Both the position numbers and the translations under genes were made by a program. From positions 7,998,001 through 8,062,000 of the forward strand of contig OY294049.1 in NCBI GenBank assembly GCA_958510825.1: a stretch of DNA of 64,000 nt, read 5' to 3'. This DNA is from Brachypterus glaber. Lineage: Eukaryota; Arthropoda; Insecta; Coleoptera; Kateretidae. The notes under the pieces are model-generated. The model saw only the letters and a program-made list of their open reading frames with translations, did no database searches and was not told the DNA's origin. Shown here piece after piece: positions 21,915 through 34,214 of the stretch; the first letter of the stretch is position 1, and each line of letters opens with the position of its first letter.

Positions 21915-22930
21915 AAATACACAACCAGACAAAAAAAGGTCAAGGACTTTCGAAGATTATTGTATTCCTATGTATTTTGGGGCGCTGAATCCGAATTTGA
22001 GGTCAAAATTGCACCCCATCCAATTAGTTTTCGAGATAACCTCAAAATACGTAATTTTCGAAAAAGTTTTTTAAGGTTTTCTCCAAAACGAATTCGATGA
22101 GGTGCTATTTTGACTCTAAATTGGGGTTCAGCACCTAAAAATACATAGGAAAACAATGGTCTCCGAAAAAAATTTTGGCTTTTTTTTTGTCTTTTTCTGT
22201 GGCTCCACATCTACAGAAGAAAAGTTCAAGACATTTTTCGGACTTGTATTCCTATGTATTTTGGGGAGCTGAATTCGAATTTGAGGCAAAATAGCACCTT
22301 GTTTGATTAGTTTTGGTGATAACCTCAAAAAAAATTTTTTTGAGTATACTGATAAAACAGTTTATTTGTGTGTACAAAATATTTGGTTGGATAAGGCCAA
22401 ATAAATTGTGACAAATAAATTTTATTTCTGTCAAATAAACTATTTTCTTCCCATTAATAAATGATTTTGAAATTAAAATATTTATTTATATGAACTAAAT
22501 ATTTATTTGACTCAAATAAAATTTATTACTCGCAACCAAATAATTTAATTGGCCACATCCAAATAAATTTAAATTATCTTTTTTATCAGTGTATAGGATT
22601 TATTTTGATATGGCCAATTAAAATTATTTGATTGTAACAAATAAATATTTAGTTCATGTAAATAAATATTTTAATTTCAAAATGATTTAATAATGGGAAC
22701 CAAATAGTTTATTTGACAGAAATAAAATTTATTTGCCACAACCAAATAATTCAATTGGCCATATCCACCAAATATTTTGTTGACACAAAAAACTGTTTTA
22801 TCAGTGTAACGAGTATAAAGTTTTTTGAGGTTATCTCGAAAACCTATCAGATGAGGTACTATTTTGACCTTAAATTCGGATTCAGCGCCTCAAAATAGTT
22901 CTTTAACTTTTTTCTTTTGGCGTGGCTGTG
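21915..22930. mobile_element. Composite of the ACACAGCCACAC-family repeat with a nested element
   Basis: Repeated and inverted copies of GAGGTTATCTC(C/G)AAAA, CTGAA(C/T)CCGAATTTGAGG and ATACATAGGAA lie at 21915-22345 and resume at 22809-22930 after the nested element at 22347-22806. It is non-coding, and four short frames are by-products. Confidence 0.6.
22347..22806. mobile_element. Nested TIR element, 460 bp, TA duplication
   Basis: The ends TACTGATAAAAC and GTTTTATCAGTG are flanked by TA. Arms of about 220 bp contain AAATATTTAGTTCATGTAAA-type blocks and their inverse. GAGTATA|..|ACGAGTATAAAG shows that it split the older repeat. Confidence 0.75.
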
Positions 22931-23574
22931 ATATCGTTACGAAAGAAAATTCTTGGAAGAGAAGGTTATAAGCGTGCGTTACACGGAAAAAAAAATTATA
23001 GCTAGGAGCGCTATAACACACATACCAAGCAAATTATAATCGCTTATTATATAAATACAAGGCTTTCTCTTACAATTATGGCAGTCAGTGTAAAAATTTA
23101 TTTGAAATACTTTAATTGTTTAGTGAATAATAAAATATAACAAATAGTATGGCATTTATAGCTTAAATAGATTTAATTATTGTCCGTGCTAATAATTTTT
23201 ATAATATAATAAAATTTCTGTAAATTTATAATAGTGCCTGTAATAAATATAATCGTGTCTGTAATATATATAATCGTTTCCAATTTATTTTTAACATTAT
23301 TAGTTATTGTGTCCCTTATAATCTATAGCTTAAATCACTATAATTTGCCACTGTTACCAAATATCTTATAATGTATAGCGCAGAGCCCACTAATTTCTTT
23401 CCGTGTATAACTGGCAGTATGAAACAAATATAAAACTCCCAAAAACAAATTCGATGCAGGCCTCTGTGTTATTATTAGGGCCGTAGCGAAGAAGATTTTT
23501 CCGACAAAAAAGTTAAAGACTAAAAAAAAGGTCCCACCCTTTAATAAAATATGCATGCAACTCTTGCATGAATC
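22931..23574. other. Intergenic stretch, no gene seen
   Basis: AT-rich. An 89-codon minus-strand frame at 23338-23607 is not supported by composition or motif. Confidence 0.35.
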
Positions 23575-23756
23575 CATGAAAAAATATACAACTTTTCTCT
23601 TAGTCACAAAAAAAAGTTAATGACTAAAAAAGAAAGGTCCTACCCTTTCGTGAAATATGCAACTTTTTATTTGAATCCATATAAAATATGCAACTTTTTT
23701 CTCGTGAAATATGCAACTTTTGTATTTTGAGTCCATGAAATATGCAACTTTTTTCA
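23575..23756 (+). repeat. Short tandem array of an AAATATGCAACTTTTT unit
   Basis: GAAATATGCAACTTTT recurs about four times, with spacers containing GAATCCAT or GAGTCCAT. A diverged unit precedes it near 23550. Confidence 0.65.
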
Positions 23757-23983
23757 AGATAGGTGGGGGGAGGCTCCTGTATTTTTTAAATGGATACGGT
23801 TCTGATGTATAGGTACAATCTCAGTTCATAAAACGAAGCTTTGGTAACAAATTTTAAAGGTTATTGTGTCCACAGACAGACAGACGGAAACATTTTGAGA
23901 TTCCCCAACAAATTATGAAAAAATAAAACTGTCTATAAAAAAAACACAGACATATTAAGTCGATCACATCTATCTTACCCTAC

Positions 23984-24060
23984 AAACACAGAGTGCTGGG
24001 CTTTTGACGGCCCGTTACCGGCCAGGAAAGGGCCAATACAGACCCAGCACTCTATGTTTA
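23984..24060. repeat. Foldback hairpin, 77 bp
   Basis: AAACACAGAGTGCTGGG is mirrored by CCCAGCACTCTATGTTT, with GGCCC..GGGCC pairing inside. Confidence 0.7.
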
Positions 24061-25145
24061 TAGGTTATACACAGATAAATAGATAGATCCATCTATATAT
24101 ATCTATATAAAATAGAGCTACTTGATGTAACAGTTTTCGTCACTGACGACAAGCTTCAGTAACTACTGTGTTTATACTTGGGGCAGCCAAATCTTTGGTG
24201 TAAACCCTGATGTGTTTATTACGCTCTGGATATTTCGCTAAAGTTCTGGATAAGCTTTCCATTAAAGTTATAATAGGGCTTATATTGTTAAACCTGTGCT
24301 AAACTCCCACTTGACATTGTTCAATATTAGATTACAATTCTTTTTTTAGTTTTAACCTATTCTCAAGCAATATAATTGCAACCTACCAACTATTGCTACA
24401 GGATATATACACAGAGATTTCTACTGTACTGATGATACCAAGGAAGGCCGAAATTTATGAATGATTCCTGAGATATTAAACGAAAATTTAATTTGCAGGC
24501 CTGTCACTAAAGGACCGTAGCTCCCTTACGAAGCATTTTTGGACATAAAGTTATATAAACTTTTTTTCATGTCTTTTGATAGGAATTCACCTCCCAAAGT
24601 TATGAAACGCTAACTTGAAAAATGGGTATTGCATATTAGGGTACATTGGAAACTTTAAATTAAAAAAAAAATACTTAAATGACCTAAAGTAGGGAACCCC
24701 CTTGGGGACTCGACTTTTCGTTAATTTAGGACCACTTTTTCCTAAATTAACAACGTTGACAGATCTCTTGCCTAAATTTTCTGTCGCACAATGTTATTAT
24801 TAACAATTTGCATTAATGCTTTAATGAAGTGACTATGTAGGTAAAAAGTATTGTTAGTAACGCCACAGCAGATACTAAATTTGAAATTCAGTTTCGAATA
24901 ATAATTTCGTCGAATCGAATAAGTAAAAATAATTTATATATTTTGGAAGTGAAGGTATTAAGACCTTTTCAATAAAACATGAGGTTATAAAGCACCTGGA
25001 TGATTTATCCATTAAATAAAATCATTTTTTGAACACGAGATACACTGCCCACAGTTTAATTGAATCGGTCAATTGAAGAACAGTACTAGTCCAAAATTGT
25101 TGTTGTTTTGATATAAACACAAAAAACTTTTTATTTCCGTAAATG
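24061..25145. other. Intergenic stretch, one degraded MITE arm
   Basis: Around 24460-24600 GACCGTAGCTCCCTTACGAA and GCATTTTTGGACATA resemble the arms of the element at 49568-50565. Nothing else can be supported. Confidence 0.35.
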
Positions 25146-25640
25146 TTGATTACACAGCCACACAAAAAAAGAAAAGTGACTTAATCTGGGGACGAGACAT
25201 ATATATTCCTATGTATTTTGTTGAGCTGAATCTGAATCCGCCATCAGAAAATGCAACGGGTCTTGGTTTAGCCCTAACCTCAAAAAACACAAGCAATTAT
25301 AGCGATTTCAAGGTGTTTTTTTCCCGACTGACCAAGAAAGGAGGATAATGTGTTTAAAAGTCTATGTATCTTTGTATGTTTGTACCACTCTACAGCCTAA
25401 ACACCTTGACCGAATTTGACAATTGAGGCGTCAAACAATTCGTTTTTATGCAGCGGGTGATATAGGCTATATAAAAATTCATGTTTCGTCTATTTGGCCC
25501 ATCATCAGGGATTTATAAAGAGGAAACATGAAACACTCGTCCGATTTTTATAAATGAGGTATGATGTGTATGAATTTTGGACAATTTGCATTACGTAATA
25601 CCTATATGGACAGCCCCTAAAAACCATAGTGTAACGTTTA
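25146..25640. repeat. Mosaic of repeat fragments
   Basis: The ACACAGCCACAC family (25150-25290) is followed by a block with GGAGGATAATGTG and CTATGTATCTTTGTATGTTT, and then by a right arm ending GTAATACCTATATGGACAGC, which belongs to the Harbinger-like GGGGCTGTCC family. The partner arm is degraded. Confidence 0.5.
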
Positions 25641-25925
25641 AGGCGGTGCCTTGAATTAGTTATAAATCGTACAAAAAAAAATACGACAAAAAATGTTGGA
25701 AATTTGGCCCTCTTTATTTTCATATAAAACGTTTTTTGTCCTAGGATGCACCGATCTAGAGATATTTTTAAAAAACCGTTTTTTTTTGTGAAAATTACGT
25801 CCAAAAAATTACAGTTCGAAATCGAGTTCGAGGTCAAAAAATTGTTTTTTTATTTACGGCCCTATACTCTATAGCGCTATAGCCTACCCATTCTAAAAGG
25901 ACAGTTAACCTAGTGAAAATGCCAC

Positions 25926-26050
25926 CCCAAGTAACACAGTAGCTATAAAGTATATCTTACCGCTCTTTGCAGCAAAATTACAGCCATACGGATGTTATTT
26001 TGCTACGAAAGAGCACTAAGAAATATTTTATAGCTACTGTGTTACTTGGG
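25926..26050. mobile_element. Foldback MITE, 125 bp (CCCAAGTAACACAGTAGC family)
   Basis: CCCAAGTAACACAGTAGCTA and TAGCTACTGTGTTACTTGGG are exact inverse ends; the inner GCTCTTT(G/C) and CGAAAGAGC pair. A second copy is at 33751-33861. Confidence 0.8.
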
Positions 26051-26725
26051 ACCTTTTCGTAGAATGACCGTTATATAAAAGAATTTCAAAAAACTTTCAA
26101 ATGCAATGTTACTGCTCACAATTTTTGGCTGATTTGACCGCAGTAATAAAAATAATAAATTTAAAACGTCTCTATTTGGGTGGTCTATCTAAGTATACTA
26201 TCTACATATCTATAATTTTTAGATTTAATAAATATATTTATCTGCAGATATTTGTCGAAGATATTAAAATATAGTATTTTAAAAAGAAATATTGCCTGTA
26301 ATACTTTGTAATAATACCAATTGATCTTTGCTACCTAATTTTCAGAAAACCAATTACCAGTTTTAAAAAATATTATCCTGGATACTTTAACCCATTAATT
26401 ATAGTAATTTGAAGCGCTCGTGTTTCAGATTTGTCATGTAAAATCGAAAAAGAAGAGCAGGTAAAAAAATAAAATTTTATTACATAATTAAAGTTCATAA
26501 ATGTATTCATCAAATTTTAATCAAGTAGGTACCTACGCTGAATAGGACCTTGTTAAGTGAAATCTATAGTCAAATGTAAAAAAATAATTTGCAAAAAGAT
26601 TATTAATTGGAACAGCTTGCGCAAAATAGAAGTTAACAAGGTAATTTTGAAGATTTCAGATTATAAAACTCTTCGTAAAATTACTTACTCTACTGAATAG
26701 TACTCTACTTGCAGAACATTAAAAC
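26051..26725. other. Intergenic stretch, no gene seen
   Basis: AT-rich DNA without supported features. Confidence 0.4.
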
Positions 26726-26985
26726 TAATTTTGAATTATAATTTTGAATTTTAATTTTGAATTTTAATTTTGAATTTTAATTTTGAATTTTAATTTTAAA
26801 TTTTAATTTTGAATCTTAATTTTAAATTTTAGTTTTGAATTTTAATTTTGATTTTTTATTTTGAATTTTAATTTTGAATTTTAATTTTGAATTTTAATTT
26901 TGAATTTGAATTTTGAATTGTAATATTGAATTAGAATTTTGAATCTGAATTTTTATTTTGAATTTTTAATATTTACTTTAATTTT
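26726..26985 (+). repeat. Minisatellite of a 12-bp AATTTTGAATTT unit
   Basis: About 20 tandem copies of AATTTTGAATTT or close variants. It is low complexity and composed almost only of A and T with one G per unit. Confidence 0.85.
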
Positions 26986-27990
26986 GGATTTTAATTGTAA
27001 ATCTTTGCATAGGCAAAAAATGGTTGTTGGAGAAGGTTGGAAGACGTAAGACCGTCCTGACACATCACTGGATTTCAAGGGCCGTTGTGTTTTTCTTCGT
27101 AATGCAAAAAGCTCAGTTTTACAAATGGATTTAGAATCTAGGTGAAAAATAGTATTAAAATCAATATACAATGTACCTATAATTGTGGAGTATCAGCGAT
27201 TGGTTTTAAGTCTGGTTTATCCTGAAGAAATGTTAAGCTATTATCTTCCAAATACGAACCTTTGTTATTTCACTGTGAGTGGTTCTATAATGTCCAGACC
27301 GTCCGCTACAAAGATCCATCGTCCATTGCTTTCGTCATTTTTTTATCTAAATTTTCCTGGGGAATTATATGTTGGCCTTTTACAACTTTAAAATCATTGA
27401 TAACATTTCTGGTTCTTTAAAAGACGACAGCCAATTTCATAATTTTGTTTTTTTCTTGAGATTCTTCATGCCAAATAGGTATTAGTTTTGCCAATTAAAC
27501 GTATACATATGGGAATCGATTAAGGCCAATTTTTATTAATATACTATTTAAAGAGTATACCTTAGAATGTGAAGCTAGTTTTGTTTGAAATTTTCAGATT
27601 ATCGCTAATTTTATAGTATCGGATCGATAGATGGCAATTAGGATTTTTATGATGCAGATGTCACATTTTTACGAGGTGGTTTGGACTCCGTAGGCATTTC
27701 GTCACTACATATTTTTTTGTATTTAATACTGTTTTTACCTTTTATAAATAGATAAAAGGAAACCGTTTTTATGGGTTTATCTGTCCAGAACAGTTAAAAA
27801 TATTTTTTTTTCTTTCAGCGTACTAAAATGTTCATATTTTATAACTGAACACACTAGAATAATTGATCGATTTTTTACAGTAAAAAAATGAGTTCATTGT
27901 TGTACGCCGTAAAAAATAGTTAGTTAGCAAAACCACCACTGGCGGCAGCACTCTTTGACTTTGATGACAGCCATACTTCAAACTTGTTTG
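26986..27990. other. Intergenic stretch, possibly decayed coding sequence
   Basis: More mixed base composition at 27000-27420 gives short frames on both strands (a 72-codon minus frame and a 68-codon plus frame). I do not recognise either and find no consistent splice signals, so I do not call a gene. Confidence 0.3.
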
Positions 27991-27995
27991 TTTAT

Positions 27996-28003
27996 TATAT
28001 AAA
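27996..28003 (+). promoter_or_regulatory. TATA-box-like sequence
   Basis: TATATAAA lies 61 bp before an ATG at 28057. An RNA starting about 30 bp downstream would have a leader of about 30 bases. Such motifs are common by chance in AT-rich DNA, so the call rests on its position only. Confidence 0.3.
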
Positions 28004-28056
28004 CAGGTGGTTGACTCGAGATTCCGTGCAAAAACCTTGTGTGAAATTGATTAAAA

Positions 28057-28143
28057 ATGATTGAAGAAGAATATATGGTTTATACACCTACAAATCTTTC
28101 CGAAATTGCAAATGCTACATTAGATAAGTTACCATCGAACTAA
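28057..28143 (+). pseudogene. Micro-ORF, possible truncated gene start
   Basis: A 28-codon frame starts with an A-rich ATG context and ends with TAA at 28141. The peptide has an acidic start (MIEEEYMVYTPTN) followed by LSEIANATLDKLPS. From memory that layout recalls the N-termini of insect proteins related to zinc-finger-MYM/tyrosine-recombinase families, where a basic region follows the LP, but here a stop ends it. No donor site is placed to skip the stop. It may be a truncated copy with its own promoter, or chance. Confidence 0.25.
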
Positions 28144-28274
28144 GGAAGGTTTAAGTTTATTTCGAAAGGGTTTTATTGGACTATTTTAATAAAAAAAAAC
28201 ATACTTTATTACTGAATAAATTAAATTCAAAAATTAATATTTAAAAAAATATATATAGGATGCTTGAAGAAAAA

Positions 28275-28383
28275 ATAGTATGTTTCACTCAGAGGAAAAG
28301 TGCTTTTTTTACTCGTCTGTAGTAAATTCTACAGACTAGTAAAAAAGCTTCACTTTTTCTGTTAGTAAAACAATATACTATAT
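28275..28383. repeat. Foldback hairpin, about 110 bp
   Basis: ATAGTATGTTTCACTCAGAG and the inner AAAGTGCTTTTTTACT are mirrored by AGTAAAAAAGCTTCACTTT and AAACAATATACTAT. Confidence 0.6.
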
Positions 28384-28582
28384 TCTGTAAATGTAAAAAA
28401 AATTGTATGGGCATGACACTTCTTTATTGGACTCGCCTATTGCTCGCCTTGCTCTACCATAAATTATGGTTCATAAAGGGCGACGTTGGCCATTCAAGCA
28501 ACTCTTTCACTAAATAACGGTTAAAACCCCATATCGATATCGTTATTAATAACCAAGAATTTTCGGATCAAAAAAAGCCTCG

Positions 28583-28820
28583 GGGAACGTTCAAGTATTA
28601 CGTAACGCAAAATGTACCAAAATTCATACATTTCATACCTCGGTTCTCGCGTTATTCAAGGCTGTATTCATATTTTGGCTACCTCCCTAACACACCCCCC
28701 CTTATATATTAGTGGGGGTAGCCAAAATATGAAATCTATAAACTATAATAACGCGAGAACCGGGGTATGAAGTGTATGAATTTTGGTACAATTTGCGTTA
28801 CGTAATACTTGAACGTTCCC
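28583..28820. mobile_element. Foldback MITE of the GGGAACGTTCAAGTATTACG family
   Basis: GGGAACGTTCAAGTATTACG and its exact inverse CGTAATACTTGAACGTTCCC bound arms that share the CCAAAATTCATAC and CGGTTCTCGCGTTATT blocks with 11531-11770 and 35643-35885. Confidence 0.8.
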
Positions 28821-28860
28821 GTAAAAATGCTAAAAATTGAATTTTAACCAACAGGATCGA

Positions 28861-28965
28861 AGGGAACGTTCAAGTATTACGTAATGCAAATTGTACCAAA
28901 ATATTAACACTTCATACCAAGTTTCTCGCGTTATTAAAGGCTGTAGAGATTTCATGTTTTGGCAA
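28861..28965 (+). mobile_element. Solo left arm of the same MITE family
   Basis: GGGAACGTTCAAGTATTACG recurs directly after the previous copy, with TTTCTCGCGTTATTAAAGGC, but the right arm is missing. Confidence 0.65.
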
Positions 28966-30212
28966 AAATGCAAAAACAAAAGATTTCTAACAATTTTTGC
29001 ATATTATAATTTATATTTACCTACTCATTTATAAAATAATTAGATTTTTAATTTCTTAGAAATTGCAGGTTCCGAAAACTTTATAGGTACTGCAAAAATT
29101 TTCGCCTACGGCGCTAAACTTGGTTACCAGTAATGTGATATTACAATTTGAATTAATAGATTTAATAAAATTATTTACATGTCTGCAAGTTCTAATGTGC
29201 CTGGGAAATGCGAAAATTTAAGATTTTCTGATTTCCTATTAGAAGTTTTTTTTTTATAAATTCTTTTTCAAATTTCGACGTGAAAGTGCTTGACCTTGAA
29301 AATTCTAAGCAAAATTAACTGCAGCGCTAAACACGCTTAACAAAATTGCAAAAAAGTCTGGCTACAACCTGCACCCTTTACTCTTAGAAAGCTAAATATG
29401 CCATAATCCAAATTCAAATACAAATAGGCTATAAATAAAAAATCATGTGGCCGTCTCTGGCGCAAGAAAAATCCTGGATGCGCCACTGCATATTTTCGAC
29501 TGCTATTGTACAGAAAAAAATTGTTTAATATGTTGATATAACCCCTGGTAATCCCTCTATTGAAGTGGAAAACATGACAAGAGGATGCCAAAAAGGTGTT
29601 AACGCAAAAAGGGCCTTTTATCCTGGTCACGTGTTAGCAAGGATTGACACGGGTAAGGACAAAAGCTTGGATAGTTTATTTTGAGTGGTCCTGGCTATCT
29701 TTACCGACCAGTGCTTTGCTTTCAGGGGAAAGGATTTGTACAATAGCCGCAAGTGTGGGGAAGTAATCGAAGTTAATTGATTACGAGCAAAACTGTCGCA
29801 TGAGAAATAAAAATTAAAAAGTAAATAAATAAAATGCAGAACAACAATAAAATACAACAATAAAATGCAAATCAATAATAAAGTGAAAATGACATAGACA
29901 CAACTATAGTAGGTGTTTAGCACCCTGGATTAAATCCCCCCCCCCCTCACCGATTTTAGTTCAGGTGCTTATTGTTAATTTTTTATTGGAAAATATTAAT
30001 ATGTTTAGCTACATGGTGGGCTGCAGCCCCCAGAACTTAAAGGCTACTTGCGCGAGTTGAGAAGTGTCAAACCTTCAAAAATTAAAATTAACTTAGTCAT
30101 TATACTCCTTGAGCCACAAATACAAATTTTTTATGGCATACTTATTTTTCCAATTCAAATATTTTGGCGACTATTTTTTTTCGTCAATGTTAACCAGAAT
30201 GATTATTTTGAT
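28966..30212. other. Intergenic stretch with transposon termini
   Basis: GCGCATCCAGGATTTTTC, read on the minus strand near 29465-29495, looks like a hAT-type end without a partner. Two minus frames of 97 and 98 codons cross it and are not recognisable. A C run follows at 29937. Confidence 0.35.
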
Positions 30213-31558
30213 GTTAACACATGGAAAGCGAATTTTATCGACTTCCTACGTCCGTTGACGTAGACTTCCACATTAGGTACTACTGTCTAATTTAATATCC
30301 AATATATTAAATAGAAATAATTTCTATAGCTATCTATTCAAAGTTGGGTGGTATTGGATAATGCCTAGTTTTAAAAATAATTTGTACGTACTGAAAAACA
30401 ATCTTGGGCCCTTTGATGTAAATATCAATATTTTTCAATTATTATGATTACTGCTGGTTATATTAATAATAATAAATTTAATTAGCGGGTACGTGAAGGA
30501 ACTAGTTAATAATTGTTTACTGCCTACAAAAAGGGCCCTGTTAGTCCTTAAAATTTAAAGCATATCAGCGATCATTGCTACAAGTAAATCTGAGATATTT
30601 ATGAAGTTTTTTATGCACCAGATGAGACTTCATGCTGAACTAAGTCCCCTTTTAAGGGCTTTTTCAATTCAATGTTAACAAATGGAAAGCGAATTTTATC
30701 GATTTACTACATCCGTTGACGTAGACTTCCACACTGGGTACTACTGTCTAATTTAATATCCAATATATTAAATAGAAATAATTTCTATAGCTATCTATTT
30801 AAAGTTGGGTGGTATTGGATAATGCCTAGTTTTAAAAATAATTTGTACCTACTGAAAAACAATCTTGGCCCTTTTGATGTATATATCAATATTTTTCAAT
30901 TATTATGATTACTGCTGGTTATATTAATAATAATAAATTTAATTAGCGGGTACGTGAAGGAACTAGTTAATAATTGTTTACTGCCTACAAAAAGGGCCCT
31001 GTTTGTCCTTAAAATTTAGAGCATATCAGCGATCATTGCTACAAGTAAATCTGAGATATTTATGAAGTTTTTTATGCACCAGATGAGACTTCATGTTGAA
31101 CTAAGTCCCCTTTTAAGGGCTTTTTCAATTCAATGTTAACAAATGGAAAGCGAATTTTATCGATTTACTACATCCGTTGACGTAGACTTCCACACTGGGT
31201 ACTACTGTCTAATTTAATATCCAATATATTAAATAGAAATAATTTCTATAGCTATCTATTTAAAGTTGGGTGGTATTGGACAATGCCAAGTTTTAAAAAT
31301 AATTTGTACCTACTGAAAAACAATCTTGGCCCTTTTGATATCAATATTTTTCAATTATTATGATATTAATAATAATAAATTTAATTAGCGGGTACGTGTA
31401 GGAAGTAGTTAATAATTGTTTACTGCCACCAAAAAGGGCCCTGTTTGCCCTTAAAAATCACTGCTACAAGTAAATTTGAGATATTTCTGAAGTTTTTTTA
31501 TGCACCAAATGAGCCTTCAGGTTGAACTAAGGACCCTATTTAAGGGCCTTTTGAATTC
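30213..31558 (+). repeat. Satellite-like tandem array, 461-bp unit, about 2.9 copies
   Basis: Units start with GTTAACA(C/A)ATGGAAAGCG at 30213, 30674 and 31135, giving a period of exactly 461 bp for the first two steps. The third unit has small deletions near 31340-31365 and 31455 and ends near 31558. Units 1 and 2 differ at only a few positions. No frame is conserved across units, so it is non-coding. The identity suggests recent amplification or homogenisation. Confidence 0.95.
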
Positions 31559-32177
31559 TTACCTCCTTTTGCTTTAGTTTTAGCCAAAAAAGTAAAAAAA
31601 GAAGACCAAGAGCCAAAAAACTTCATACAGACAAACAAGATCGTCCTTCTGCTGGACTTAATTATAAAATGTATGCTAACTCCCTCAGAAAAGCGCGCAT
31701 GCAGACACAACCTGCAGGTTTTAATAGACAGGCACACGCTGGTCCGGTTTGTTTTTTTCTTATTCTTCATGAGAATTAATAAGTAAAGCCTCTGTGCCAA
31801 TTACGATAGATATAGGTCGGAGATTCTCTCGGTTACTGGGACAAAAAGTTGACTTGTAAGCAGCTGATTATTGTAATAAATGCTGTTTACTTTGATATTT
31901 ATCAGGACCCATTGCACATTATACTAAATAGTTGATATGGGAATAATTAAAGCACTTAAGCATTAAGAATAAAAAAAAACGAAAAAAAAACGGAACTTTG
32001 CTATAACATACAAAAATATTTTACAGGAATTATACCGAATAGTAAGCTCCAAATAGGCATAACTTTTGGTAGGATACATATTCTACGCAAAAAAAATTAA
32101 ACACGAACAATAGTAATATATAAAAAAAAAATACACTGCCCAGTAAAAGAGCTTTCCCAATTTCACCTTCGGGCGTA
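31559..32177. other. Intergenic stretch, no gene seen
   Basis: An 86-codon minus frame at 31540-31800 is partly formed by the satellite border and is not recognised. Confidence 0.35.
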
Positions 32178-32665
32178 AAATGGATTTTTTATTATCAGAT
32201 TCACTTTTAGCAACCTTAAAAAATATAATTTTCAAGCAAACTCCCCCCCCCCTCTTAGGGGATGGAGTTAGAATTTTTTTATTATCAGATTTACTTTCAG
32301 CAACCTCAAAACCCCCAATACACCAATTTTTACAAAAACTACCTATTGCCCCTCAGCTGAGGGGGTGGATTTAGATTTTTTTTATTATTAGATTCTCTTT
32401 CAGCAAACTTAAAAACCCCAATATTCCAATTTTCACGAAAACTACCCCCCACCCTTCAGGGGGTGGATTTAGATTTTTTTATTATCAGATTCACTTTCAG
32501 CAACCTTAAAACCCCAATATAAAAATTTTAACGAAAACTACCCCCACCACTCAGGAGATGGATTTATAATTTTTTATTATGAAATTCACTTTCAGCAACC
32601 TCAAAAACCCTAATATACCGGTTTTTACGAAAACTACCCCCACTCCTCAGGGGGTAAAATTAGAA
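32178..32665 (+). repeat. Tandem array, period about 96 bp, five units
   Basis: Each unit has (A/G)GATTTTTTTATTATCAGAT, TCAGCAACCT, AAACCCC, ATTTTTACGAAAACTACCCC and a CTCAGGGG motif. Confidence 0.8.
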
Positions 32666-32734
32666 AAAACATTGGGGGTATATGCATAAAGTATATCCCC
32701 TGTATATCTAATAGTTAAAATGTAATGTTTGGGA

Positions 32735-32955
32735 TAATTTTCCAAAATTTTCAAAAATCGTCCTAGACAAAAAATTCTTGGATACAATTTGAAAATTGAA
32801 AATTGAATTGAAAATTGAAAAAAGCTGAAAGAAAATTCCGATTAACGTAACTTTTTCAGTAAAAATTACTTTTATTATAAGGATGAATTTTACCAATTTT
32901 GAAAGTAATCCCCCCAAATACAGAATATGGGGGGTTAAATTTTTTTAAAAAATGA
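32735..32955 (+). repeat. Direct repeat, first copy (second at 34215-34600)
   Basis: CCAAAATTTTCAAAAAT, GTCCTAGACAAAAAATTCTT, AAGCTGAAAGAA and TTATTATAAGGAT occur in the same order in both copies; the second has about 120 extra bases. A minus frame over each is a by-product. Confidence 0.65.
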
Positions 32956-33750
32956 AAAAACAATCATTTAAAAAAAATCAACAATTTTTCGTTTTACGCA
33001 AAAAATTGAAAAAAACTTTTTTTTGATTTGTTTTTTAATTTTATTTTTTTGGAAATTTTTTCGTTTTTCGCAAAAAGAAAATTAACAAAAAAAAAAATTA
33101 AATCCTTTTTGACTTTTTTTAATTTTTAAAGTTCCTATAATGGAATGTGTAACATTAAATATCTTCACGGCTTATTTTTAAATAAAGAAAAATATACGTT
33201 CGGGACTTTTTTGACCGTTTCAATCAAGCTTTTTAAAACTGTTAAATATTAATATTTTAAAGGCCAGATATGAATTTAAAACAAAATTGTAAAATAACTG
33301 AATGGAATGAAATATTGAAAATTGAAATGAAAGCTATGACAAAAGCATAGTGAACGGTTGGCCGGTTGACGAGTTAAAAATAAACGCCGAGCGCTTTTCA
33401 ATTAATGCTCAAAAATGGAAAATCCTCGCCCCGCGAACTATGCACCATTTCACTGAAACCAGAATCAAACTGTCACACATCCAGTTGGCCAGATTAAAAA
33501 TCTCTTTCAATAATTTTGGAGGGATTTCAGCAAAAAATAGAGAAAACTACCTAGTTAAACTAAAGTTTGTTGTTGTAGATTTACCATTATTAATGTTAAT
33601 GGAAGTTAAACTTCTTCAACCTAATTCTTTCGTTTCCCTAAAACATACTCTACGTAACGAATGTACTAATAATTTTGGCTATTTTACAGTCTTTTAATTT
33701 ATTTAAGTGACTGTAAAGCAAGAATAAAGGAAAATTCAAGTATTTGTTGA

Positions 33751-33861
33751 CCCAAGTAACACAGTAGCTGTAGAGTATCTCTTGCCGCTCTTTCGCATAT
33801 GGCTGCAATTTTGCTACGAAAGAGCGGTAAGAGATACTTTATAGCTACTGTGTTACTTGGG
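33751..33861. mobile_element. Foldback MITE, 111 bp, second copy of the CCCAAGTAACACAGTAGC family
   Basis: The ends CCCAAGTAACACAGTAGCT and AGCTACTGTGTTACTTGGG match 25926-26050; the inner CCGCTCTTTCG and CGAAAGAGCGG pair is better preserved here. Confidence 0.8.
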
Positions 33862-34214
33862 GATGTTAAATTTATATTTTGATAGAATGTGTCCTTTAAA
33901 AGATATTAATAAAAAATAGGCCGTAACCGACGTAACGAATTTTAAATTAAAATAAAGAAAATTTCAGCGAATTTGTGAATTTTTTGGCTAATCTATGAGG
34001 GTTAAACTAAATTCAATTCCCCAATGGTTAACGCGAAACTATACAAAAACCAGGCCATAAGAAAAACACAAAAAAGTTCGTAACTTACGTATTACCGTTT
34101 TCGAAACTGACCCATGTGTATGGTTTTGGACTTTTTTAAAAAATGTGTTAATATATTATTATACTATTCACAGCGTCTGCGCTAGAATAGTATTATACAG
34201 TAGTTTCGACTGTT

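Noticed and set aside
25505..25837. 110-codon minus-strand frame
   Set aside because: It crosses several repeat fragments and includes the arm of a Harbinger-like MITE; there is no domain.
29337..29923. Two adjacent minus-strand frames of 97 and 98 codons
   Set aside because: One covers a hAT-type terminus, and the other is low-complexity and hydrophobic. No joint product or splice pair is convincing.
33350..33697. 115-codon plus-strand frame
   Set aside because: The apparent start is GTG rather than ATG, no family is recognised and no splice or promoter signals support it. It could be a decayed exon, but I cannot show that.
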